Positions 56,696 to 64,000 of a stretch of 64,000 bases of DNA are shown in pieces (position 1 is the first letter of the stretch; the number at the start of each line of letters is the position of its first letter). Source of the DNA: Marinimicrobium sp. C6131 (lineage in GTDB: Bacteria; Pseudomonadota; Gammaproteobacteria; Pseudomonadales; Cellvibrionaceae); contig NZ_CP110629.1 in NCBI RefSeq assembly GCF_026153455.1, positions 1,550,001 through 1,614,000 of the forward strand, written 5' to 3'. The notes below the pieces were generated by a model, which saw only the letters and a list, made by a program, of their open reading frames with translations, had not been told where the DNA came from and ran no database searches. Both the position numbers and the translations under genes were made by a program.

Positions 56696-56724
56696 GGAAT
56701 TTTTTATCGGGTGAGGCCGTTATA
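56696..56724 (+). promoter_or_regulatory. ECF-type promoter of the S8 protease gene
   Basis: GGAAT (56696-56700), 17 bp, then CGTTATA (56718-56724), with the predicted start point near 56730 and a leader of about 36 nt. Its -35 box is only eight bases from that of the divergent sigma promoter. Confidence 0.6.
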
Positions 56725-56765
56725 GTAACAGGTACCTCACTAGCTCCCTCACCGGATATCCGATT

Positions 56766-58160
56766 ATGAAAGCCAACGTCCGCCGCCACCGCCCGACCAG
56801 ACACCGGCCAGCCAGGCTGACCCGATTTCGTCCACTGGTGCTGTGCCTACTGGGCCTCGGCACCATCGCCCAGGCTCAAATCGGTTTGCCATCGGCGGTG
56901 ACCGACCGGGTGGAACGCTCCGTTGATTCGGTAGAGCGCCTGCGCCGGGATTCCCTCCCCGAGGTCACCAGTGCCCTGGAGCGCCGACTCGCTGCCCCTT
57001 TGCCAAAGCAACTACCTGACAACCTGCGCCCGCCGGAAGAACCCCTGGGCGCCCTCCCGAGCCGCGTGCCAATACTGGATTCCCGGGGCGCGACCCTGTT
57101 TATGGAGGTGGAAGTGGAAGACGGCTGGCGCGCCGTACAGAGCGAGTGGCTGCTGATGCTCGCGCCCGGAGAGCGGGCATTGCTGGAGCCGCTGGATGTC
57201 GAGTTCCTGGAGCAGAAGCGTCTGCCGAAGCTGGGGTTGGAGTTGGTGCGCTTCCGGGTACCGGCTCGACTGGACTCCTACGCCGCTCTGCGAAAAGCCT
57301 TGCCGGCCGACCTGGCCGAACGGCTGGACCGCAACCACATCTACAATCCCCAGGCCGCCAAGCCAAGGGCGGAATCCGCCGAGCGCCCGCGCACCCCACT
57401 GTGTGAACAGCCGGTGAAAGTGGGCATGATCGATACCGCCATCGCCACCGGGCATCCGGGGCTGATCAACAGCCGCATCGTGGAACGGAACTTTTTACCG
57501 GACACCGAGGGCACCGGGGAGCAAGGTCCGCCCACCGGCCATGGCACGGCGGTCGCCGGACTGATGGTAGGGAGCTTTGACGACGCACCGGCACGCTTGC
57601 CGGGGGCAAGGCTCTATAACGCCTCCGTGTTCTACAGCCGCAACCAATACGCCCAGGGCGCCACCATGATGCACCTGATGTCGGGCCTGGAATGGCTGAC
57701 CGAGCAGGAGGTGAGCGTGATCAATATGAGCCTGACGGGGCCTGACAACCGGATACTCGCCACCGCCATGGAGCGGATCACCGCAGAAGGAACCGCCGTG
57801 GTCGCGGCGGCGGGCAATGCGGGGCCTGCGGCCTCACCGCTTTATCCGGCGGCCTACCCCGGCGTGATCGCCATTACCGCCGTGGACGCCGACGGGCAGG
57901 TGTATCGCTGGGCCAATCGGGGGGAGCACATCGATTTCGCCGGCCCCGGCGTGTCGGTACGCACCACCCGGGGCAATGGGGAATTTGGCCATGAGAGTGG
58001 CACCTCCATGGCAGCGCCGACGGTGACCGCTCATGTGGCCTGTGCCCTGGCCAACCAACGGGCGTCCAGTGAAGAGGTGGTGCAATATCTGGCCGGGCAG
58101 GCAAAAGATCTGGGAGAGAAAGGCCGCGACCCGATTTTTGGTCACGGCCTGCTGGACTAG
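56766..58160 (+). CDS. Secreted S8 (subtilisin-like) serine protease
   Basis: Exported endopeptidase. The 464 residues begin with a basic signal region and hydrophobic core (LVLCLLGLGTIAQAQ, to about residue 38), then a long propeptide-like region (about 39-215). The catalytic triad is Asp in VGMIDTAIATGHPGL near residue 222, His in GHGTAVAGLMVG near residue 260 and Ser in ESGTSMAAPTVTAH near residue 417, with the oxyanion Asn in VAAAGNAGPAA near 345. There is no autotransporter barrel or PPC domain. Divergent from the ECF sigma operon and preceded by a matching promoter, so probably a member of its regulon. Confidence 0.93.
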   Translation: MKANVRRHRPTRHRPARLTRFRPLVLCLLGLGTIAQAQIGLPSAVTDRVERSVDSVERLRRDSLPEVTSALERRLAAPLPKQLPDNLRPPEEPLGALPSRVPILDSRGATLFMEVEVEDGWRAVQSEWLLMLAPGERALLEPLDVEFLEQKRLPKLGLELVRFRVPARLDSYAALRKALPADLAERLDRNHIYNPQAAKPRAESAERPRTPLCEQPVKVGMIDTAIATGHPGLINSRIVERNFLPDTEGTGEQGPPTGHGTAVAGLMVGSFDDAPARLPGARLYNASVFYSRNQYAQGATMMHLMSGLEWLTEQEVSVINMSLTGPDNRILATAMERITAEGTAVVAAAGNAGPAASPLYPAAYPGVIAITAVDADGQVYRWANRGEHIDFAGPGVSVRTTRGNGEFGHESGTSMAAPTVTAHVACALANQRASSEEVVQYLAGQAKDLGEKGRDPIFGHGLLD

Positions 58161-58184
58161 TCGGCTAAAACAATCGGACAAACA

Positions 58185-59180
58185 TCAAAACTCCAGGCTC
58201 AGTGACGCCGATACCCCGGTTTCCCGGTAATCCGCCGCGTCGAAATTCGAGTCGTATTGGCCGTGCTCGACTTTGGTTTCCAGCGCCAGCCACTCGACGA
58301 AATTCAGCGTCCAGATCGCTTCGACGACATGACTGCGGTCGTGCCGGGTGCCCGCTCCAGTCGGCGACATGGGATCATCAGTTCCGGGAAGCCATTGTGT
58401 GTCTCCATTGTCGGTCTCAGGCAGCGACTCCTCGTTATCGTAGTCCCGATCCTGATACCGCCAGCCCAATTGTATCCGGCTTTCCTTACCCGCAATCGAG
58501 CCTGTATGAGAATAACGGGCCCGCAGTTTAAGGGCGGTGTTGTCGAACGCCGGTGAACTGGCTTCTTCAACCTCGCGGCCCACACCCAGTGACCAGAAGC
58601 TGCGAGCACTGTTGAAAAAGTAATAGACATCGGCGGCCAGTTCTTCGCCATCGGCGTTGCGTTCACGGTTGTTCTCAAACCGTTTTTCGCTGTCGGTATA
58701 GGCACCGCGAAGATAAACACCGCCGCTAAACAGCTTGGCGGCGTAGAGGCTGTCTCGGGTCAGATCCAGCAAAGGTTCGGACGCAAGCTGGGCGTCCGCG
58801 ACATGGCGGCTCAGACCCCAGGTAATGCCCGCCAGGTCAATGGCGGCATCAAGCGAAGCGATACCCAGATCCTGATCGAATTCGCTGACCTCGTGATACC
58901 GGCGTGAGGACAGGCTGTAGCTGCCTTTCAGGGTGATCCGCTCTGTCGGGTAAAGCTCACCGCCGACTCGACCGTAAAACACATGCGCCGAGTCGCCCTG
59001 ACTGGACGTCTGGTCCAGCGACGCCACCGAAAGCGTCGAATCATAGGCACCGCCGGCCTGAAGTTTCACATTGAAGTCCGCCTTTTTATCCGACGTGCCG
59101 TCGTTTTGAGCAAGGGCGGGAACACTGGAAAAAACGGCGGCAACGGTCAGTACCATTCGGGGTAATGTATTCATATTCAT
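58185..59180 (-). CDS. Outer-membrane beta-barrel protein of unknown function
   Basis: The 331 residues start with a signal peptide (MNMNTLPRMVLTVAAVFSS, cleaved near ALAQ at residue 25). Most of the rest is alternating polar/aromatic strands typical of a 14-16-stranded barrel (FYGRVGGELYPTERITLKGS, then SRIQLGWRYQDRDYD), ending in VSASLSLEF with the terminal Phe. No family is recognised with confidence. GGAGT precedes the ATG at 59180. It lies 65 bp downstream of the alanine-rich gene, separated by a terminator, and converges on the S8 protease gene. Confidence 0.78.
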   Translation of the reverse strand: MNMNTLPRMVLTVAAVFSSVPALAQNDGTSDKKADFNVKLQAGGAYDSTLSVASLDQTSSQGDSAHVFYGRVGGELYPTERITLKGSYSLSSRRYHEVSEFDQDLGIASLDAAIDLAGITWGLSRHVADAQLASEPLLDLTRDSLYAAKLFSGGVYLRGAYTDSEKRFENNRERNADGEELAADVYYFFNSARSFWSLGVGREVEEASSPAFDNTALKLRARYSHTGSIAGKESRIQLGWRYQDRDYDNEESLPETDNGDTQWLPGTDDPMSPTGAGTRHDRSHVVEAIWTLNFVEWLALETKVEHGQYDSNFDAADYRETGVSASLSLEF

Positions 59181-59193
59181 GGGAATGACTCCG

Positions 59194-59230
59194 AAAAAAA
59201 GCACCGGTCGGACTGAGGCCCGCCGGTGCT
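59194..59230 (-). terminator. Terminator between the alanine-rich and barrel genes
   Basis: On the minus strand AGCACCGG (complement of 59223-59230) pairs with CCGGTGCT (complement of 59200-59207), directly followed by TTTTTTT (59194-59200). The T-run ends two bases before the GGAGT ribosome-binding site of the barrel gene, so the element may act as an attenuator that sets the ratio of the two products. Confidence 0.8.
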
Positions 59231-59245
59231 GACTGGAAGTGGGTG

Positions 59246-60061
59246 TTAGCGGGTGATACTGGCATCGAGTGCCTGTTTGACGGAGGCTTCAGCGGCCCCG
59301 GCCGCTTCGCCGGCAACCTGGTTGGCTACCGTTGCGCTCACCTGCTGGGCAACCTCCGCATCAACCGCCGCCGCCGTTGCCGCGCTTACCGAGTTGGACA
59401 CTTCATTGCCAACCGCCTGGCTGACTTCCGCGGCCACATCGACACCAGCCGCCGCCGTAACGCTGGCCGACTCCACAGCCGCAGCGGCCTGCTCCTCTGC
59501 CTGGGCGCCAGCCTCTGCAGCGGTATCAACGCCATTCTGAACAGCGGCTTCGGCCGTGCCCAGCCCCTGTTCCATACGCTCACCGGCTTGCTCACCGACG
59601 GACGCCGCCGTGGTCAACCCCGCCTCGGCGCCGGCATTGGCTTCACCCTCGACATTCTGTGTAGCCGAGGTAGCAGCCTCGCCAGTGCCTTCCAGCAGAG
59701 TGCGGGACTCAGCAGTCAGGTTGGAAGCGCTATCCGAGCGTTCTTCGACATCGCCGTTGATAGTGTCCCCGTTGTCGGCCACCTCATCATCCGTTTCGGC
59801 GGGCTCATCCCGGGAAGACCGTTCTTCGTACCGCAGGCTCACCGCGGACGAGCTCCCGGCATCTCCCCGGGCTTCTGTAGACGCCGCGCTCTGCTGTTCC
59901 TGTTCGCCGGCCGGCTCACCGGCTTCGCGAGTTCCGGAGGTTTGCATCTGAGCATCGGCGTTAACGCGAGCGTCAGCCTCGGCCTCAGAACTGAAGGTTT
60001 GAGCAGAGCTTGGCAGAGCCAAAACAGAAGCGATTGCAAGTACCAGTGTTGATTTTTTCAT
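59246..60061 (-). CDS. Secreted alanine-rich low-complexity protein
   Basis: The 271 residues have a clear signal peptide (MKKSTLVLAIASVLALPSSA). An acidic, Ser/Glu/Gly-rich disordered middle (about 35-110) follows, then an alanine-rich stretch (about 115-271) with Ala/Val heptad-like helices, for example GVDTAAEAGAQAEEQAAAAV and ATAAAVDAEVAQQVSATVA. There are no cysteines and no recognised domain; the composition is like LEA or apolipoprotein-type amphipathic helices. AGGAGG precedes the ATG. It has an ECF-type promoter identical in layout to that of the sigma operon. Function unknown. Confidence 0.78.
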   Translation of the reverse strand: MKKSTLVLAIASVLALPSSAQTFSSEAEADARVNADAQMQTSGTREAGEPAGEQEQQSAASTEARGDAGSSSAVSLRYEERSSRDEPAETDDEVADNGDTINGDVEERSDSASNLTAESRTLLEGTGEAATSATQNVEGEANAGAEAGLTTAASVGEQAGERMEQGLGTAEAAVQNGVDTAAEAGAQAEEQAAAAVESASVTAAAGVDVAAEVSQAVGNEVSNSVSAATAAAVDAEVAQQVSATVANQVAGEAAGAAEASVKQALDASITR

Positions 60062-60094
60062 GACTAAGACCTCCTACTGATTGGGTTTCAACCA

Positions 60095-60122
60095 GTTAAC
60101 GTCTTAGTGGGAAATTTATTCC
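60095..60122 (-). promoter_or_regulatory. ECF-type promoter of the alanine-rich gene
   Basis: GGAAT (complement of 60118-60122), 16 bp, then CGTTAAC (complement of 60095-60101), the same seven-base -10 box and spacing as the sigma operon 3.4 kb away. The predicted start point is near 60088, 27 nt ahead of the start codon. Confidence 0.7.
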
Positions 60123-60171
60123 ACAGAGGGTCTAAAAATTGATTCCACCGCCATTATCCGGCGGGAGGAGC

Positions 60172-60204
60172 AGTCAGGAACGGGGCCGGGCGTGATTCCT
60201 GACT
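60172..60204. other. Hairpin in the gap before the unknown gene pair
   Basis: AGTCAGGAA (60172-60180) pairs with TTCCTGACT (60196-60204). There is no T-run. It lies between the alanine-rich gene promoter and the end of the 68-residue gene. Nothing else recognisable is seen in 60123-60285. Confidence 0.5.
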
Positions 60205-60285
60205 ACCCTTGAACGTAAAGAAGTCCCGGATGCAACACGCTCGTGTTCCACCAGGTTGATTATCTGGCTTTTACCAAGGTCAAAC

Positions 60286-60492
60286 TCACTCACGGCGAAT
60301 AAACGACGTAACCGCCCAAGCGATTAAACAGCCGAGCACGAAGACCCCTATCGCTAAAGGAAGATTCCCAAGGTAGACCCAAGACAGAAGCGCCGCCAGC
60401 AACGCTATGTAGTATGCTGCCTGTTCAATGATTGCAGATAACAACGACCCCAATTTGGAGAATTTCCTCGCTGTTGAATCCTTCACTTGCAC
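60286..60492 (-). CDS. Small membrane protein of unknown function
   Basis: A 68-residue product with a short charged N-terminus (VKDSTARKFSKLG) and two predicted membrane helices (about 17-40, AIIEQAAYYIALLAALLSWVY, and 46-64, LAIGVFVLGCLIAWAV), ending FIRRE. The start is GTG at 60492, overlapping the end of the 250-residue gene by 10 bp; GTG at 60486 with AAGGGG at better spacing is also plausible. Translational coupling to the upstream gene is likely. The pairing resembles effector/immunity or toxin/membrane-partner pairs, but no family was recognised. Confidence 0.7.
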   Translation of the reverse strand: MQVKDSTARKFSKLGSLLSAIIEQAAYYIALLAALLSWVYLGNLPLAIGVFVLGCLIAWAVTSFIRRE

Positions 60493-61235
60493 AACCCCTT
60501 GATATCAACATTCTCGGGCCTTGAGCAAAATTCAGATATTGCCACTGGGGCTGGAGCAAGTTGACTGAACGACATTATTTCGAACAAGGCGCTCTCCGCA
60601 TTATCTGAAAACGCCTGTTCCTTCTCAGAGAGATGGACATCCAAATTATAGTTGATTTTTGGAACTGGAAGCTCAGGGCGCCCAGTGAGAACAGATTGAA
60701 CTATAGATTCGACATGAACTTTCCCTATCGCAACAGACTTTATTGCCGCACCATAGCTTGCGATGAGAAAGTGAGTTGCTGCTGCCGAGCGTTTGGCATT
60801 CCTGGATAGCCGACGAGCCCCCGCTAAACCACCTGTGGCCGCGAAGCTAGTAAATATGCCACCTCCGACTCGACCACTGAGATCACTTTTTCGGTAGCGA
60901 AGATTGTATTTGACCACTGTTTCAATAATTTTTCTCCCTTTAGGGTTACCCCTAAGAACCTCAGAGGCTTTCCATAGGCGGCCCGCAAAGATACTCGCTT
61001 GAGCCCTTCGGCCAGGTCCCCACAGGCCCAGCTGCATTTGCAGCTGAAACAAACCAATCCACCATGTGATCGGATGGTTATAAGCGCCCTTGATAAACCT
61101 GTGCCACGCCGGCTCGTCACCCACGGCATAACTTTGAATAAACCGATCAAACTCTTGCGAGCTTAAATTTTGCAAATTCTCAATTAAAACTTGAGAGTCT
61201 GCCTTGTCCATCCCATCCAGTGACAATTTATTCAT
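60483..61235 (-). CDS. Hypothetical protein next to the CRISPR trailer
   Basis: A 250-residue protein I do not recognise. It has no signal peptide. The N-terminal part is helical and acidic (LIENLQNLSSQEFDRFIQSY), followed by an aromatic stretch (HPITWWIGLFQLQMQLGLWG, about 54-73). A glycine/alanine-rich hydrophobic segment lies near residue 130 (GGGIFTSFAATGGLAGARRL), and a Lys/Arg-rich turn precedes ATHFLIASYGAAIKSV. AAGGAAG supports the ATG. Base composition looks lower in GC than the flanking core genes. The downstream 68-residue membrane gene overlaps it by 10 bp. Confidence 0.7.
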   Translation of the reverse strand: MNKLSLDGMDKADSQVLIENLQNLSSQEFDRFIQSYAVGDEPAWHRFIKGAYNHPITWWIGLFQLQMQLGLWGPGRRAQASIFAGRLWKASEVLRGNPKGRKIIETVVKYNLRYRKSDLSGRVGGGIFTSFAATGGLAGARRLSRNAKRSAAATHFLIASYGAAIKSVAIGKVHVESIVQSVLTGRPELPVPKINYNLDVHLSEKEQAFSDNAESALFEIMSFSQLAPAPVAISEFCSRPENVDIKGLCK

Positions 61236-61592
61236 AACACTTCCTTAATTTCCCGTCTTGACGCCGCGCTCACTAATGCAGCTATCCAATCGATCGAACC
61301 CATCGGGCTCGGTGGAATAAGGCAGAAATATAGCATTGCGAAAACTAACTATTCAATATGCAATTGACACCGCTTAACCCGAAACATAGACGTTTCCGTG
61401 GAAACTCACGACAACCAAAGCTAGCACCATCTACTCTTGTCGTCACTTTCATTATTCTCGCAGACTTTCCGCCATTATTCTTTTGTTGCTCCAGCTCATT
61501 CTTCCTCAACAACTCGTGATTGTACTAGAGAGGCGCCAATGTATCTTGTGGATTATCGGCCCCGAACAAGCGGAGAGCAGTTGTGGATAAAA
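61236..61592 (-). promoter_or_regulatory. Gap between unknown gene pair and CRISPR trailer
   Basis: A 357-bp AT-richer gap. On the minus strand TTGAAT (complement of 61351-61356), 18 bp, then TATATT (complement of 61327-61332) could be the promoter of the 250-residue gene, with a leader of about 85 nt. No other gene, repeat or hairpin was found. Being at the old end of the array, it is the CRISPR trailer flank and not the leader. Confidence 0.45.
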
Positions 61593-64000
61593 TTTCTAAA
61601 CTACCTGTTCGGCAGCGAACTTAGTAACGAGCAACCGCATGGTCTCGTTATATTTCTGAGCTACCTGTGCGGCAGCGAAGCCTGAGCGGGCCAGCGGTTT
61701 CGACCCGGAGCATTTCTGAGCTGCCTCTGCGGCAACGAACTTTTACAGCACCGATGGCCAGAACTGGTCCGATTTCTGAGCTGCCTCCGCGGCAGCGAAC
61801 GTCGAGCTTTTCCAGTAGTTCCTAGCTCATTTTTTCTGAGCTGCCTATGCGGCAGCGAACTGCCCATCTGTATCCAACGCATTCAGCACCTCTTTCTGAG
61901 CTGCCTGCGCGGCAGCGAACTTTTCCACAGCCCGTTTGCAAATGTTTGTAGCTTTCTGAGCTGCCTGCGCGGCAGCGAACGAGCGGATGCCGGAAGCTCT
62001 GGCTTCCTTCGATTTCTGAGCTGCCTGCGCGGCAGCGAACACAACTCAAGCAGTAGCCGACGCTCTGAGCAATTTCTGAGCTGCCTGCGCGGCAGCGAAC
62101 TACGGCTTCTCAAGGGCGCTGGTGCCGTAGATTTTCTGAGCTGCCTGCGCGGCAGCGAACAATACACCCCAGCATACCCAGACGTTACTTGCTTTCTGAG
62201 CTGCCTGCGCGGCAGCGAACGATGGCACGCTGTACCTCGTGCAAGCATTCTATTTCTGAGCTGCCTGCGCGGCAGCGAACGGCCTGCCTTGCTTTGTCGC
62301 CCTCGCTCCACGTTTCTGAGCTGCCTGCGCGGCAGCGAACTACTCCCAAGCCCTGAACTTCAATCTATTGTTTTTCTGAGCTGCCTGCGCGGCAGCGAAC
62401 ATGAGCTTTTGGCTAGAGCAGCCACAATGGTTTTTCTGAGCTGCCTGCGCGGCAGCGAACTATGCCTGAATCGCGGCATTGTCACAAATGTTTTTCTGAG
62501 CTGCCTGCGCGGCAGCGAACAACCGCAGTAGCTCGGTGCAGGACTTCACCCATTTCTGAGCTGCCTGCGCGGCAGCGAACGCGACATCGAGGCCGATGCG
62601 TTCGAGATCATCTTTCTGAGCTGCCTGCGCGGCAGCGAACGACCTGGAGCTGCTGCGCTCTCGCCTGAGCGATTTCTGAGCTGCCTGCGCGGCAGCGAAC
62701 AAAAGTGGCGTACCGCGGCGGACATCATTGACTTTTCTGAGCTGCCTGCGCGGCAGCGAACGACCTCCTGCCATGGCGGGCCGCTGGCGAGGTTTTCTGA
62801 GCTGCCTGCGCGGCAGCGAACTTTGTGCAGCAGCTGGAGAAGCGAGGCTACCATTTCTGAGCTGCCTGCGCGGCAGCGAACTCGACAAGTTCGGTGCCAT
62901 TCTTTCGGTCACTTTTCTGAGCTGCCTGCGCGGCAGCGAACGCCTGGACGGGCAACGTGACGGGCAACCAGACTTTCTGAGCTGCCTGCGCGGCAGCGAA
63001 CGTGCTGGTGCGGCTGCGCAGGCGGGCGCTGACTTTCTGAGCTGCCTGCGCGGCAGCGAACGTCAGGTTGTTGAGCGGCCGCGTGGGCTTCCAGTTTCTG
63101 AGCTGCCTGCGCGGCAGCGAACTACCAGTCAGTGCGGATCCCCTTTAACTATGTTTTCTGAGCTGCCTGCGCGGCAGCGAACTCGGCGGGCGCACTGGTA
63201 CCGTCCTCATCGATTTTCTGAGCTGCCTGCGCGGCAGCGAACGAGCCTGCGGGTGCGTCGCACCACCGCCGGGTTTTCTGAGCTGCCTGCGCGGCAGCGA
63301 ACTTTTGGGGCGGCTTAGGCCGCTGCCTGTTGCTTTTCTGAGCTGCCTGCGCGGCAGCGAACCTGCACATCGGGTTGATCGCCCGGCGTATCCATTTCTG
63401 AGCTGCCTGCGCGGCAGCGAACACCAAAAAGGGCGGCCATAGCCGCAATGTTCTTTTTCTGAGCTGCCTGCGCGGCAGCGAACGAAGTGCTTGGCCAAGA
63501 ACGCCATGACTAGCTTTTCTGAGCTGCCTGCGCGGCAGCGAACGACTCCATCAAGCGCTTTTTTAGTGCCCGCAATTTCTGAGCTGCCTGCGCGGCAGCG
63601 AACGCGTCACAAGGGCTGAATATATGGCGGCAACTTTTCTGAGCTGCCTGCGCGGCAGCGAACCAGGACTTCCACAAACTCACCGTGGCGGAGCTTTTCT
63701 GAGCTGCCTGCGCGGCAGCGAACCCACCACGCGGCGCAATTACACCCGGGTCATATTTCTGAGCTGCCTGCGCGGCAGCGAACAAAAGACTTCACCGGCC
63801 CCGCGCTTTAGTCTCTTTTCTGAGCTGCCTGCGCGGCAGCGAACAGCGGCGTGGGCGGCGGGTACCGTATCGATACTTTCTGAGCTGCCTGCGCGGCAGC
63901 GAACACCATTGCCGACCTGAACGGGCTGAGCATCGATTTCTGAGCTGCCTGCGCGGCAGCGAACTCCTGGAATGGAAGCTGGATGCTTTCTGTTGTTTTC
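61593..64000 (-). CRISPR. Type I-F CRISPR array, 40 complete repeats, continues past the right edge
   Basis: 28-bp repeats with mostly 32-bp spacers. In the presumed transcribed (minus) direction the repeat begins GTTCGCTGCC and ends GGCAGCTCAGAAA, with a GCTGCC / GGCAGC hairpin and loop GCGCA: the type I-F form that Cas6f cuts to leave an 8-nt CTCAGAAA handle. Complete repeats run from 61593-61620 to 63937-63964, and a 41st begins at 63997. The first five have 5, 3, 3, 1 and 2 changes from consensus; the rest are identical as far as I checked. Four spacers are 33 bp (62701-62733, 63062-63094, 63423-63455, 63784-63816). Decay at the low-coordinate end marks the trailer, so the leader and probable cas1, cas2-3 and csy genes lie to the right. 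Confidence 0.97.

Noticed and set aside
60483..61235. Anti-CRISPR or Cas protein
   Set aside because: At 250 residues it is larger than usual anti-CRISPRs, is at the trailer end, and shows no Cas signature. Only adjacency speaks for it.
61541..61685. Short frame starting MYLVDYRPRTSGEQ that runs into the first repeats
   Set aside because: No ribosome-binding site, and its second half is made of degenerate CRISPR repeat sequence.
61822..63920. Open frames on both strands across the CRISPR array coding repeated SLPRRQLRK, FAAAQAAQK or FLSCLRGSE peptides
   Set aside because: The 60-bp repeat-spacer period is divisible by three and the repeat has no stop in these frames, so long frames arise automatically. 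They are array artefacts, not repeat proteins.

Overview
The window reads as ordinary chromosome from a GC-rich, probably marine, polysaccharide-degrading gammaproteobacterium of the Cellvibrionales/pseudomonad type. This placement is an inference. It rests on gene order (clpA-clpS-cspD-icd; gltA divergent from sdhCDAB-sucAB-lpdA-sucCD; eno-ftsB-ispD-ispF-truD-pcm-nlpD-rpoS-fdxA-mutS-recA), on the monomeric isocitrate dehydrogenase, and on a TonB receptor / halogenase / GH95 locus. No rRNA or tRNA gene was recognised.

Layout. 1-2750: protein quality control (clpA, cut by the window edge, and clpS) and the cold-shock protein cspD. 2860-19640: a TCA-cycle block, with icd, rluE, then sucD, sucC, lpdA, sucB, sucA, sdhB, sdhA, sdhD and sdhC on the minus strand, diverging from gltA. 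Between rluE and sucD lie two unusual inverted-repeat elements. 19921-23023: prc protease and xthA. 23097-29120: a carbohydrate-uptake remnant with a flavin-dependent halogenase-like gene, a TonB-dependent receptor and a decayed GH95 fucosidase. 29287-33336: a small hypothetical, a histone-tailed HU-like protein, a HIT protein, proS and a lytic transglycosylase. 33308-46635: the recX-recA-pncC / mutS-fdxA / rpoS-nlpD stress and repair region and the isoprenoid / tRNA / protein-repair genes up to ftsB. surE is missing from its usual place and a DUF4136 lipoprotein sits between recX and recA. 46856-54804: eno, kdsA, pyrG, tilS, an S9 peptidase and greB.

54851-60061 is the most system-like accessory region: a lipoprotein, an anti-sigma factor, an ECF sigma factor, a divergent secreted S8 protease, an outer-membrane beta-barrel and a secreted alanine-rich protein. 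Three promoters there share a GGAAT / CGTT signature at 16-17 bp spacing: one for the sigma operon, one for the protease and one for the alanine-rich gene. This suggests a self-contained, autoregulated envelope regulon.

60286-61235 holds two overlapping genes of unknown function, followed by the trailer end of a large type I-F CRISPR array. The array has 40 complete repeats in the window and runs off the right edge. It reads on the minus strand, so the leader and presumably the cas genes lie to the right, outside the window.

Start codons were chosen from Shine-Dalgarno context and family length where the longest open frame looked too long. Protein family calls come from recognised motifs, not database searches.
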